DNA of 64,000 bases, taken from NCBI RefSeq assembly GCF_000472705.1, contig NZ_AXAE01000024.1, positions 62,001 through 126,000 on the forward strand, written 5' to 3'. The stretch comes from Mesorhizobium erdmanii USDA 3471 (GTDB lineage Bacteria > Pseudomonadota > Alphaproteobacteria > Rhizobiales > Rhizobiaceae). The position numbers and the translations under genes were made by a program. The notes beneath the pieces were generated by a model. The model saw only the letters and a program-made list of their open reading frames with translations, had not been told where the DNA came from and searched no databases. Position 1 is the first letter of the stretch, and every line of letters starts with the position of its first letter. Below, one piece after another: positions 44,033-54,173 of this stretch.

Positions 44033-44593
44033 GTGTCTGGTTTCGCGTCGCTTCGCCTGAGCCTCAGCGCGGCATTTCTTGGCGCTCTCCTTTGTTCTCC
44101 GGCCGCTGGCGCGCAGAGCGCGGCAGCGCCCGCCCAGGGCGTAGTCACACTCGGACCGAGCGGCCTGCCGCTGCCGCGATTCGTCAGCCTGAAGCCAGCG
44201 CGCGTCAACTCGCGCGTCGGTCCCGGCGCCAACTACTCCGTCAACTGGATGTATGTCAGGGCCGGCCTGCCGATGGAGGTCATCCAGGAATTCGACACAT
44301 GGCGCCGCGTCCGTGACGCGGACGGTTCGGAAGGCTGGATCAACCAGTCGATGCTTTCGGGACGGCGTACCGCCATCATCGCCCCCTGGCAACGCGGCAA
44401 GGGCGGCCAGATCAGTCTCATGAAAAGCCCGGACAAGGACGCCAGGGTCGTGGCGATCGTCGAGCCGGGTGTCATGGGCACGATCAAGACTTGTGACGGC
44501 CAGTGGTGCGAAATGACGCTCGATGGCCATACCGGCTGGCTTGCCCAATCGACGGTCTGGGGCGCCTATCCCGGCGAGCGGGTCAAGGACTGA
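44033..44593 (+). CDS. exported SH3-domain protein
   Basis: A 186-residue protein with a signal peptide (cleavage near GAQS-AAAP, about residue 30). Two bacterial SH3-like repeats follow: LKPARVNSRVGPGANYSVNWMYVRAGLPMEVIQEFDTWRRVRDADGSEGWI and a second ending in DGHTGWLAQSTVWG. The start is GTG 44033 with AAAGGAA just upstream. SH3 repeats of this type often bind cell-wall material. It diverges from the dehydrogenase gene. Function unknown. Confidence 0.75.
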   Translation: MSGFASLRLSLSAAFLGALLCSPAAGAQSAAAPAQGVVTLGPSGLPLPRFVSLKPARVNSRVGPGANYSVNWMYVRAGLPMEVIQEFDTWRRVRDADGSEGWINQSMLSGRRTAIIAPWQRGKGGQISLMKSPDKDARVVAIVEPGVMGTIKTCDGQWCEMTLDGHTGWLAQSTVWGAYPGERVKD

Positions 44594-44639
44594 TTCTTTG
44601 CCGCCGTTTCAGCGGGTTCGTTGCGAGCCAAGGCTCGAA

Positions 44640-44999
44640 TCAACGGCCGATTCGGCCAAGGTGGGTGTCCTGAAAGCCCGTTGACAATTTCAGGCCGTAA
44701 CCCAGCGCCCGATCGATGGCGATGTGCGCGATCCAGATCAGGGCGACCGCGATCGCGACGGCATGACCGGACAGGTACCCGGCGATCAGCAGCAGCACCG
44801 GTACGACGAGGATGTGCAAGGCGTTGTAGGTAAGGGCGCCGATGCGCGGCCCGCCGAGGTAGCCGAACATCGACAGGTCCGGTGCCAGGATGAGCACCCC
44901 GAAGAGCCACCAGGAAACGCCTGTCGAAGCATAGAAGACGATGGCGGCAACCGCCACGACGGCCCATTCGAGCCGGATTGTCAGGTCGAGAGGTTTCAT
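44640..44999 (-). CDS. DUF4260 family small membrane protein
   Basis: A 119-residue protein with four hydrophobic helices (WAVVAVAAIVFYAS, WWLFGVLILAPDLSMFGYLGG, HILVVPVLLLIAGYL, AIAVALIWIAHIAID). The motif LAPDLSMFGYLGGPRIG and WIAHIAIDRALGYGLK fit DUF4260. No function is known. It lies between the SH3 gene (convergent) and irr (same strand). Confidence 0.75.
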   Translation of the reverse strand: MKPLDLTIRLEWAVVAVAAIVFYASTGVSWWLFGVLILAPDLSMFGYLGGPRIGALTYNALHILVVPVLLLIAGYLSGHAVAIAVALIWIAHIAIDRALGYGLKLSTGFQDTHLGRIGR

Positions 45000-45027
45000 T
45001 CCTGACAGATTGTTCGGCGCTGGCCGC

Positions 45028-45459
45028 TCATTCCTGGCGCTTGTGGCGCAGCCTCACCACGATATCGACATTGGCGATTTCCATGCCCTCGGGTGGATCC
45101 GGCAGGTTGGTGACCGTCACCGGACCGTTGGCAATGTCGAAAATCCGGTTCTCGCCTTCAATGTAGAAATGGTGGTGGTCGGAGATGTTGGTGTCGAAAT
45201 AGGTCTTGGAGCCCTCGACAGCCAAGATGCGCAGCAGACCCGCCTGGGTGAACTGGTGGAGCGCGTTGTAGACGGTGGCCAGCGACACCGGCACGCCGGC
45301 GGCCAGCGCCTCCTCGTGCAATTCCTCGGCCGACAAATGGCGATCGCCCTTGGCGAAAAGCAGGTCGGCCAGCGCGATGCGCTGCCGCGTCGGCCTCAGG
45401 CCGGCTTCACGTACCCGCTTGTCCACAGCGACATTTTCCTTCCGGCAGCCCCGGTCCAT
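45028..45459 (-). CDS. irr: iron response regulator Irr (Fur family)
   Basis: A 143-residue Fur-family regulator. The N-terminal winged helix is LRPTRQRIALADLLFAKGDRHLSAEELHEEA, then VSLATVYNALHQFTQAGLLR. The heme-sensing HHH motif is at His95-97 (SDHHHFYIEG). There is no GCPWHD-type heme regulatory motif near the N-terminus (only DRGCRK), as in Rhizobium rather than Bradyrhizobium Irr. ATG 45459 has GGAAG just before it, whereas TTG 45471 does not. Irr senses heme and represses or activates iron genes. Its position beside fabA-fabB-fabI is a known rhizobial arrangement. Confidence 0.93.
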   Translation of the reverse strand: MDRGCRKENVAVDKRVREAGLRPTRQRIALADLLFAKGDRHLSAEELHEEALAAGVPVSLATVYNALHQFTQAGLLRILAVEGSKTYFDTNISDHHHFYIEGENRIFDIANGPVTVTNLPDPPEGMEIANVDIVVRLRHKRQE

Positions 45460-45545
45460 CTTGTCTTCCAAGCTCGCAGTCCCGCTTCAAGACACGCCCA
45501 GGATGGCAAAAAAATGATTGTCTGCCGAAACCGGACCCCTGTTGA

Positions 45546-45574
45546 CATATATTCTGTCGTCGGAAAGCGATCAA
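45546..45574 (-). promoter_or_regulatory. candidate irr promoter
   Basis: On the minus strand TTGATC, a 17-bp spacer and TATATG, about 87 bp before the Irr start codon. The same stretch could overlap fabA control sequences on the other strand. Prediction only. Confidence 0.5.
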
Positions 45575-45701
45575 TAGCGCGCATTGACCCGGGCAGACTG
45601 GCGGGTTAAGCGCAAACGCCGGTTTCCGGCCCGAAACAGATTGTGTTAGGACACCAACGACAAGGGCGCGCTACCGCCCGGACGATATGGGGACGAGATT
45701 G

Positions 45702-46217
45702 ATGGCGGGTAAATCCAGCTACGACTACGAAGAATTGCTGGCCTGCGCCCGCGGCGAGCTGTTTGGAGCGGGCAATGCCCAGCTGCCCTACCCACCCATG
45801 CTGATGTTCGACCGTATCACCGAAATCAGCGAGACCGGTGGCGCCTTCGACAAGGGCTTCATCCGTGCGGAGTTCGACATCAAGCCGGACCTGTGGTTCT
45901 TTGCCTGCCATTTCATCGGCAATCCGATCATGCCAGGATGCCTCGGCCTGGATGCCTTGTGGCAGTTGACCGGATTCTATCTCGGCTGGCTCGGCGAACC
46001 TGGCAAGGGAATGGCGCTGTCGACCGGTGAGGTCAAGTTCAAGGGCATGGTCACACCATCGGTCAAGAAGGTCGAGTATGGCGTGGATTTCAAGCGCGTG
46101 ATGCGCGGCCGGCTGGTTCTGGGCATCGCAGATGGCTGGATGAAGGCGGATGGCGAGCCCATATATGCGGCGACGGACCTGAAGGTTGGTCTGTCCAAGC
46201 AGTCGGCGGTCGCTTGA
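45702..46217 (+). CDS. fabA: 3-hydroxydecanoyl-ACP dehydratase/isomerase
   Basis: A 171-residue hot-dog fold enzyme. The catalytic His is in FFACHFIGNPIMPGCLGLDA, together with the Asp of LGLDALWQL. It introduces the cis-3 double bond for unsaturated fatty acid synthesis. ATG 45702 follows a GGGGACGAG ribosome site. It is the first gene of a three-gene fab operon divergent from irr. Confidence 0.96.
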   Translation: MAGKSSYDYEELLACARGELFGAGNAQLPYPPMLMFDRITEISETGGAFDKGFIRAEFDIKPDLWFFACHFIGNPIMPGCLGLDALWQLTGFYLGWLGEPGKGMALSTGEVKFKGMVTPSVKKVEYGVDFKRVMRGRLVLGIADGWMKADGEPIYAATDLKVGLSKQSAVA

Positions 46218-46266
46218 CCGCAGCCTTGGCCTGCCCACTGGCCAGCATCCTTGGAAGGAGTTGCGA

Positions 46267-47487
46267 ATGAGACGTGTCGTAGTCACAGGCCTCGGCATCG
46301 TGTCGTCGATCGGCAACAATGCCAACGAGGTGCAGACGTCGCTGCATGACGCCAGATCGGGCATCAGCTTTTCCGATTCCTTCGCCGAGCACGGTTTCCG
46401 CTGCCAGGTCTGGGGCGCACCGACGCTCGACCCGACCGCCATGATCGATCGCCGTGCGATGCGCTTCCTGTCGCAGGGTGCCGCCTGGAACCACGTCGCC
46501 ATGGATCAGGCGATCGCCGATGCGGGTCTGGGCGAGAGCGACATCACCAATGAGCGCACCGGCATCGTCATGGGCTCGGGCGGCCCCTCCACCCGCACCA
46601 TCGTCGAGGCGGCCGAAACGACGCTGAAGAACGGCAGCCCCAAGCGCATCGGCCCCTTTGCCGTGCCGAAGGCGATGTCGTCGACGGCCTCGGCCACTTT
46701 GGCCACCTGGTTCAAGATTCACGGCGTCAACTATTCGATCTCGTCGGCCTGCTCGACCTCGGCGCATTGCATCGGCAATGGCTATGAACTGATCCAGTGG
46801 GGCAAGCAGGACATCGTCTTTGCCGGCGGCCATGAAGATCTCGACTGGACCATGTCGGACCTATTCGATGCCATGGGCGCCATGTCGTCGAAGTACAATG
46901 ACAAGGCATCGACGGCTTCGCGCGCGTATGACGTCGATCGCGACGGCTTCGTCATCGCCGGCGGCGCCGGCGTGCTGGTGCTGGAAGAGCTCGAGCATGC
47001 CAAGGCGCGGGGCGCCAAGATCTACGCCGAAATCGTCGGCTACGGCGCGACCTCGGACGGCCACGACATGGTCGCGCCTTCCGGCGAAGGCGCGGTGCGC
47101 TGCATGCGCCAGGCGCTGGCGACGGTTTCCACGCCGGTCGATTACATCAACACCCACGGCACCTCGACGCCGGTCGGAGATTCCAAGGAAATGGGCGCCA
47201 TCCGCGAGGTGTTCGGCGAGAAGATGCCTTTCATCACCTCGACGAAATCGCTGACTGGCCATTCGCTCGGTGCTGCCGGCGTGCAGGAATCCATCTATTC
47301 GATCCTGATGATGCAAGGCGGCTTCATCGGCGAAAGCGCCCATATCGACACACTCGACCCTGAATTCGAGGGCATGCCGATCGTGCGCAAGCGCATCGAC
47401 AACGCCAAGATCGACACCGTCCTGTCAAATTCCTTCGGTTTCGGTGGCACCAACGCAACGCTCGTTTTCCAGCGCTATTCCGCATAA
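46267..47487 (+). CDS. fabB: 3-oxoacyl-ACP synthase I
   Basis: A 406-residue ketoacyl synthase. Catalytic Cys is in SSACSTSAHCIG, with His in NTHGTSTPVGD and STKSLTGHSLGAAG. It elongates the unsaturated acyl chain begun by FabA. AAGGAG lies a few bases before ATG 46267. It begins 49 bp after fabA. Confidence 0.97.
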   Translation: MRRVVVTGLGIVSSIGNNANEVQTSLHDARSGISFSDSFAEHGFRCQVWGAPTLDPTAMIDRRAMRFLSQGAAWNHVAMDQAIADAGLGESDITNERTGIVMGSGGPSTRTIVEAAETTLKNGSPKRIGPFAVPKAMSSTASATLATWFKIHGVNYSISSACSTSAHCIGNGYELIQWGKQDIVFAGGHEDLDWTMSDLFDAMGAMSSKYNDKASTASRAYDVDRDGFVIAGGAGVLVLEELEHAKARGAKIYAEIVGYGATSDGHDMVAPSGEGAVRCMRQALATVSTPVDYINTHGTSTPVGDSKEMGAIREVFGEKMPFITSTKSLTGHSLGAAGVQESIYSILMMQGGFIGESAHIDTLDPEFEGMPIVRKRIDNAKIDTVLSNSFGFGGTNATLVFQRYSA

Positions 47488-47518
47488 GGCCAGCGTTTTT
47501 CTAAAAGGATTGCCAGCC

Positions 47519-48322
47519 ATGGACGGACTGATGAAGGGCAAGCGCGGGCTTGTCATGGGTGTCGCCAACGATCATTCGATCGCCTGGGGCATCGCCCAAA
47601 AATTGTCCGAACACGGGGCGGAACTCGCCTTCACCTACCAGGGCGAGGCCTTCGGCCGGCGGGTCAAGCCGCTTGCCGACAAGCTCGGCGCCTCGCTTGT
47701 CGTTCCCTGCGATGTCGAAGACAGCGCTTCGGTCGCCGCCACGTTCGAGACGCTTGGCAAGGCCTGGGGCGGACTGGACTTCGTCGTCCATGCCATCGGC
47801 TTCTCCGACAAGAACGAATTGAAGGGCCTTTACGCCGACACCAGCCGGGACAACTTCGTCCGCACCATGGTGATCTCCTGTTACTCCTTCACCGAAGTGG
47901 CCCGCAATGCCGCGCCACTGATGACGCAGGGCGGCTCGATGATCACGCTGACCTACGCCGGCTCGGTCCGCGTCATGCCGAACTACAATGTCATGGGTGT
48001 CGCCAAGGCCGGCCTCGAGGCCAGCGTGCGCTACCTCGCCAACGACTACGGCCCGCGCGGCATCCGCGTGAACGGCATCTCGGCGGGACCGGTGCGCACG
48101 CTGGCCGGCGCCGGCATTTCGGACGCCCGCCACATGTTCTCCTACCAGCAGCGCAACTCACCGCTGCGTCGCACCGTGACCATCGACGAGGTCGGCGGCT
48201 CCGCGCTTTATCTGCTGTCCGACCTGTCTTCAGGCGTCACCGGCGAAATCCACTATGTCGATTCCGGCTATCACATCGTCTCGATGCCGACGCTCGATGA
48301 GTTGAAGCAGACGGATGGCTGA
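47519..48322 (+). CDS. fabI: enoyl-ACP reductase (NADH)
   Basis: A 267-residue SDR-type reductase. The FabI-specific nucleotide motif GVANDHSIAWGIAQKL is near the N-terminus, and the active site Tyr and Lys are in YNVMGVAKAGLEA. It catalyses the last step of fatty acid elongation. It starts 31 bp after fabB and ends the fab operon. Confidence 0.95.
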   Translation: MDGLMKGKRGLVMGVANDHSIAWGIAQKLSEHGAELAFTYQGEAFGRRVKPLADKLGASLVVPCDVEDSASVAATFETLGKAWGGLDFVVHAIGFSDKNELKGLYADTSRDNFVRTMVISCYSFTEVARNAAPLMTQGGSMITLTYAGSVRVMPNYNVMGVAKAGLEASVRYLANDYGPRGIRVNGISAGPVRTLAGAGISDARHMFSYQQRNSPLRRTVTIDEVGGSALYLLSDLSSGVTGEIHYVDSGYHIVSMPTLDELKQTDG

Positions 48323-48496
48323 CAGGTCCTGAGACGAACCAAGGTCACATGCTTTTGGCAAGATGCATGGGGCTGTTTCGGAGAAATTGCCGTTTCCGAC
48401 TACAAAATAGTCTTCTCCAGTAAAATTGGACGCATTCGCGGAAACTCATTTTAAGAAGATTTCCGCTATAGAGTCCCGCATTCTGGGGATCCTTGA
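48323..48496. other. fabI-GGDEF/EAL gap
   Basis: A 174-bp gap with an AT-rich end (48400-48470) that should hold the promoter of the cyclic-di-GMP gene. No terminator hairpin with a T-run is seen after fabI and no ORF is credible. Confidence 0.4.
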
Positions 48497-50041
48497 ATGC
48501 CTGTCGTCAGCAACCCGAAGCGAACACCGGTGTTCCGACTGCTCACCATAGCAAGTTCGGGCATTGGCAGTTTCATCCTCGGCATCTGGGGCTTGAAGCA
48601 CGGCTTCGGCGACGGGTTTGGCGGCATCTCGGTGGACATGATGGTCGCGATCATGGCCGCGCTTTGCGCGCTGGCGGCGTCGGTGGCGGCAATGTCATTC
48701 TTCGCCGGCATCGATGAATCGGCGGATTTCGTGTTCAATGAAACCCATTTCGACAAGCTGACCGGACTGCTGGCTCGGCCGGCGATGGTGGGCAGGGTCG
48801 CGGAGGCGGCGTGCGCGACAAGCCGAACCGGGGAACCGATGTTCCTGATCGACATCGACATCGACCGGTTCAAGCAGATCAACGACGCAATCGGCTATAC
48901 ACAGGGCGACGAGTTGATCCGCGCCTTTACCAAGCGGCTGCAGAGCTGCGTGCCCGCACGTGCCCTGATCGGGCGTATCGGCGCCGGCGAGTTCGCGGTG
49001 CTGCTTCCGGATCACCAGATCCAGGGAACGATGGAAAGCATGGTCGAAAGGCTCATCGACGAGATGATGGAGCCCTACGAGCTCAGCAGCCATCAGCAAT
49101 CGGTGAGCCTGTCGGTGGGTATCGTGGCCATGCCCAAGGATGGCGTCGATCCGGTCCTTATCCTGCGCCGCTCCAACCTGGCGCTGCAGCATGCACGCAG
49201 CAGCGGGGTCGGCAACTGGTCGGTGTTCGACAGCGAGATGGGGCGTGTCGCCGATTATCGCCAATGGGTCGAAGCCGAACTGCACACCGCTTTCGAGCGC
49301 GGGGACTTCGACCTCCACTATCAGCCGCAACTCGACCTGCCGACCGGCCGTATCATCGGCTATGAAGCGCTGATCCGCTGGAACCATCCCGAACGCGGTA
49401 TGATCCCACCGATGGAGTTCATCCAGATCGCCGAGGAAACCGGGATGATCAACCCGATCGGCGAATGGGTTCTGCGCAAGGCCTGCAGCGACGCCCGCCA
49501 TTTGCCGGACGACTGCTTTGTCGCCGTCAACATCTCGCCGGTCCAGTTCATGACCAAGGATTTCGTCGGGGTCGTGCGCGACACGATGAGGACCACCGGC
49601 ATCAAGCCGTCGCGGCTTGAGCTGGAAGTGACCGAGACGGCGATGATGCAAGACCGCGACCGCGCCGCTGCCATCCTGAAAGAGCTTGCCGAGATGGGCA
49701 TCTCCGTTGCCGTCGATGATTTCGGCACCGGCTATTCGAACCTCAGCTATCTGATCGATTTCTCGTTCGGCAAGCTGAAGATCGACCGCTCCTTCGTCAG
49801 CCGCATCGATACCGATTCCAGCTCCGGCGCCGTCGTCTCGACGATTGTCGGGCTGTCGCGCGCGCTCGGCGTCAGCATCATTGCCGAAGGCGTGGAGACC
49901 GAAAACCAGGCGACGCTGCTGAGAGCAGCCGGCTGCGAGGTGGTGCAGGGCTACCTGTTCGGCCGGCCGGCGCCGCTCAAGATCGGGCTTGGCGACAAGC
50001 ACGCCGGTGAGGACGTGCGGCGCGTCGCCAATCTTCATTGA
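48497..50041 (+). CDS. EAL-type cyclic-di-GMP phosphodiesterase with degenerate GGDEF domain
   Basis: A 514-residue membrane protein: two N-terminal TM helices (LLTIASSGIGSFILGIWGL, MVAIMAALCALAASVAAMSFFAG), then a GGDEF domain at about 85-245 and an EAL domain at about 260-500. The GGDEF site reads GAGEF (RIGAGEFAVL, near residue 162), lacking two catalytic-loop residues, so cyclase activity is unlikely, while the RxGD-like fold remains. The EAL domain keeps GYEALIRW, the DDFGTGYSNL loop and EGVETENQ. It probably lowers cyclic-di-GMP and may affect pili or motility. Neighbouring genes give no clearer clue. Confidence 0.85.
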   Translation: MPVVSNPKRTPVFRLLTIASSGIGSFILGIWGLKHGFGDGFGGISVDMMVAIMAALCALAASVAAMSFFAGIDESADFVFNETHFDKLTGLLARPAMVGRVAEAACATSRTGEPMFLIDIDIDRFKQINDAIGYTQGDELIRAFTKRLQSCVPARALIGRIGAGEFAVLLPDHQIQGTMESMVERLIDEMMEPYELSSHQQSVSLSVGIVAMPKDGVDPVLILRRSNLALQHARSSGVGNWSVFDSEMGRVADYRQWVEAELHTAFERGDFDLHYQPQLDLPTGRIIGYEALIRWNHPERGMIPPMEFIQIAEETGMINPIGEWVLRKACSDARHLPDDCFVAVNISPVQFMTKDFVGVVRDTMRTTGIKPSRLELEVTETAMMQDRDRAAAILKELAEMGISVAVDDFGTGYSNLSYLIDFSFGKLKIDRSFVSRIDTDSSSGAVVSTIVGLSRALGVSIIAEGVETENQATLLRAAGCEVVQGYLFGRPAPLKIGLGDKHAGEDVRRVANLH

Positions 50042-50045
50042 GCAA

Positions 50046-51056
50046 TCAACGACGGGCGGAAATCACCTTGAACATGCCATCGCGGGCAAGCTCCGCATGG
50101 CTTGAAAAGGCGGCCGACAGCACGGGCTCGTAGGGAAGCTGGCGGTTGGCGACCATGAACAGCCTGCCACCGGGCTTCAACGCCTTGGCCGCGGCGCGGA
50201 TCATGCCGGCGCCGATCTCCGGCTCCGCCGCCCGGCTGCGGTGAAAGGGCGGGTTCATGGCGATGACGTCATAGCGGCGCTCGACAGGATCAGCGAGCAG
50301 ATCGGTCCAGAAGAAGCCGCGCGCCACGGTGTTGCCGAGATTGCTCTTGGCTGCCTCCAACGCATCGAAATCGGCCTCGTAGAGATCGACGCCGGACAGG
50401 CCTGGCGAGCTGGCAGCCATTTCAGCTGCGACATAACCCCAGCCGGCGCAGAAATCGGCCGCATTGCCGCGCAGGTCACCGGGCAGGCTGTCGACCAGCA
50501 GTTTCGAACCCGCATCGACGCGATCGAAGGAGAACATGCCGGGTGCGGTGTGGAACCGGCCCTCGACCAGCACAGCGGGATTGGCGGCGCGAAGCGCGTC
50601 GGCGGCCTGGCTATCCACCGGGCGGCGCAGCCAGAAGGCGATGCCGTGATATTTCGGCAGATAGCCGTCGAGCGGCACAAGTTCGCCGACGCGCTTGCGC
50701 AGGCTGGCAATGCCGTCTTCCTTGCCACCGGCAACGACGACCAGTCCGCCCGGAGCCGCGCGTTCGAGAGCCTCGGCTATGCGCAGTTCGTTCTGTCCGC
50801 GATGACGGCCCGCGAGCACCAGCGCGGCATCAAAATCGTCGCCCTCGGTTCTCGGCGTGACGGCGAAACCAGCCGCCTGCAAGGCGCGGAAATGCGGCCG
50901 GAAGCCCTGCACGAGATGCAGCGCCGCCTCGAAGCCTGGCGGCCAGCGCAGGCCGGGCTCGGCGCCGAGGAAGAGGACGCGCTCGCCCGTTCGTGGCAGG
51001 GACAGAGCCTCGGCTTCGAACGGATGGAAAAGCGTCTTCAGCGCCTCAATGGACAT
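50046..51056 (-). CDS. rsmC: class I SAM-dependent methyltransferase, RsmC-like
   Basis: A 336-residue protein with a duplicated layout: an N-terminal degenerate half and a C-terminal methyltransferase with the SAM motif NAADFCAGWGYVAAEMA and the catalytic NPPFHRS motif. This fits RsmC/RsmD-like 16S rRNA guanine-N2 methyltransferases. The length matches RsmC. Paralogues with other RNA targets exist, so the symbol is tentative. Confidence 0.75.
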   Translation of the reverse strand: MSIEALKTLFHPFEAEALSLPRTGERVLFLGAEPGLRWPPGFEAALHLVQGFRPHFRALQAAGFAVTPRTEGDDFDAALVLAGRHRGQNELRIAEALERAAPGGLVVVAGGKEDGIASLRKRVGELVPLDGYLPKYHGIAFWLRRPVDSQAADALRAANPAVLVEGRFHTAPGMFSFDRVDAGSKLLVDSLPGDLRGNAADFCAGWGYVAAEMAASSPGLSGVDLYEADFDALEAAKSNLGNTVARGFFWTDLLADPVERRYDVIAMNPPFHRSRAAEPEIGAGMIRAAAKALKPGGRLFMVANRQLPYEPVLSAAFSSHAELARDGMFKVISARR

Positions 51057-51074
51057 CGATATGCTCCCCAGGGT

Positions 51075-51232
51075 CTTAAAGCGCGTCGCTCTGAAACGGA
51101 TTCACGCAACGCGCTTCAAGTCTTTGTTTTGATGCATTGTCGTTGTCCCAGAACCGCTGCACACTTCTGGGCGACAGGCATTAGGCAATTCCCAAGGGAA
51201 AGCGCTGCACGTTTCCTGGAATTGCTTCAAAC
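51075..51232. repeat. dispersed intergenic repeat, copy E (compound)
   Basis: Compound copy holding AAGCGCGTC...CTCTGAAACGG, TCTTTGTTTTGATGCATTGTC, CCCAGAACCGCTGCACACTTC-TGGGCGACA and then GCAATTCCCAAGGGAAAGCGCTGCAC-GTTTCCTGGAATTGC. It joins the copy-A type and copy-D type blocks, which shows they are parts of one family. It fills the gap between rsmC and pnp. Confidence 0.75.
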
Positions 51233-51283
51233 GAAAACGGGCGCGACATAAGCCGCGCCCGCGTCGATTTTCTGTCAGGTCGC

Positions 51284-53431
<2,148 letters not shown>

Positions 53432-53710
53432 ATCTTGTCCTTAATAAGCGGAAAGGGCCGCGCCGTTTCACGGTGCGCGGATGCCCTTTCCCTGGCTTCC
53501 TTTCTCGGGCAGCCACGGGCAAGACAACGGGAAGCTCGGGTGATTTCAGCGCGGGCTAAGCGCGCGAGCGTCCTGCAATCCTGCCCCATGACCGTCCATG
53601 GGCGGTTTCGAGTGGCCCTCTGCGCGCTCGAAACCGGGTCTGGCCAGTCTCTACGACTGGCAGAATGCGCGACCGGCGGGCCCTCCGAAGAAAGCCCGCC
53701 GGTCAATTCG
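53432..53710 (-). promoter_or_regulatory. rpsO-pnp leader with four perfect inverted repeats
   Basis: A 279-bp gap rich in hairpins: GACCGGCGGG/CCCGCCGGTC (53671-53680, 53695-53704), GCCAGTC/GACTGGC (53643-53661), GGTTTCGAG/CTCGAAACC (53604-53612, 53627-53635), and a long stem with GGAAAGGGC/GCCCTTTCC (53450-53491) plus an inner CGCGCCGT/ACGGTGCG arm. The last sits 19 bp before the pnp start codon, where enterobacterial pnp has its RNase III-cleaved autoregulatory hairpin. No T-run follows the first hairpin. Confidence 0.7.
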
Positions 53711-53980
53711 TCAACGGCGCAGACCGAGCTTCTCGATCAACGTCTGGTAGCGCGCGTCGTCCTTGCGCTTGAGATAATCAAGCAGGCTGCGGCGCTGGGA
53801 GACGAGAGCGAGCAGACCACGGCGGGAATGGTTATCCTTCTTGTGGTCCTTGAAGTGGTCGGTCAGGTTCTTGATGCGCTCGGAAAGGATAGCCACCTGG
53901 ACTTCCGGAGACCCGGTATCGCCCTTGGCGGTTGCGAATTCGCCCATCAATTCCTGTTTGCGCTCGGCAGTAATCGACAT
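53711..53980 (-). CDS. rpsO: 30S ribosomal protein S15
   Basis: An 89-residue protein with S15 pattern MSITAERKQELMGEFATAKGDTGSPEVQVAILSERI and HKKDNHSRRGLLALVSQRRSLLDYL. ATG 53980 matches the family start. It is upstream of pnp on the same strand, the conserved rpsO-pnp pair. Confidence 0.98.
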   Translation of the reverse strand: MSITAERKQELMGEFATAKGDTGSPEVQVAILSERIKNLTDHFKDHKKDNHSRRGLLALVSQRRSLLDYLKRKDDARYQTLIEKLGLRR

Positions 53981-54173
53981 CGTGTTTTTCCTTATCTGTT
54001 TGAGGAAACGGGTCGCCCTCAGCCGGGATGTCGTCCAGCAGGGGCCGGTGCAAGCAAAGCGTCGTGGCGCTATGCTGCGGCGCATATAGTGCAATTCCCC
54101 TGAAAACACCAGCCTAATTCACGAAGCCGGCTTCGGCGTGGTTTTTGCGGCACGAAAGAGACTTTTGCCGCGG

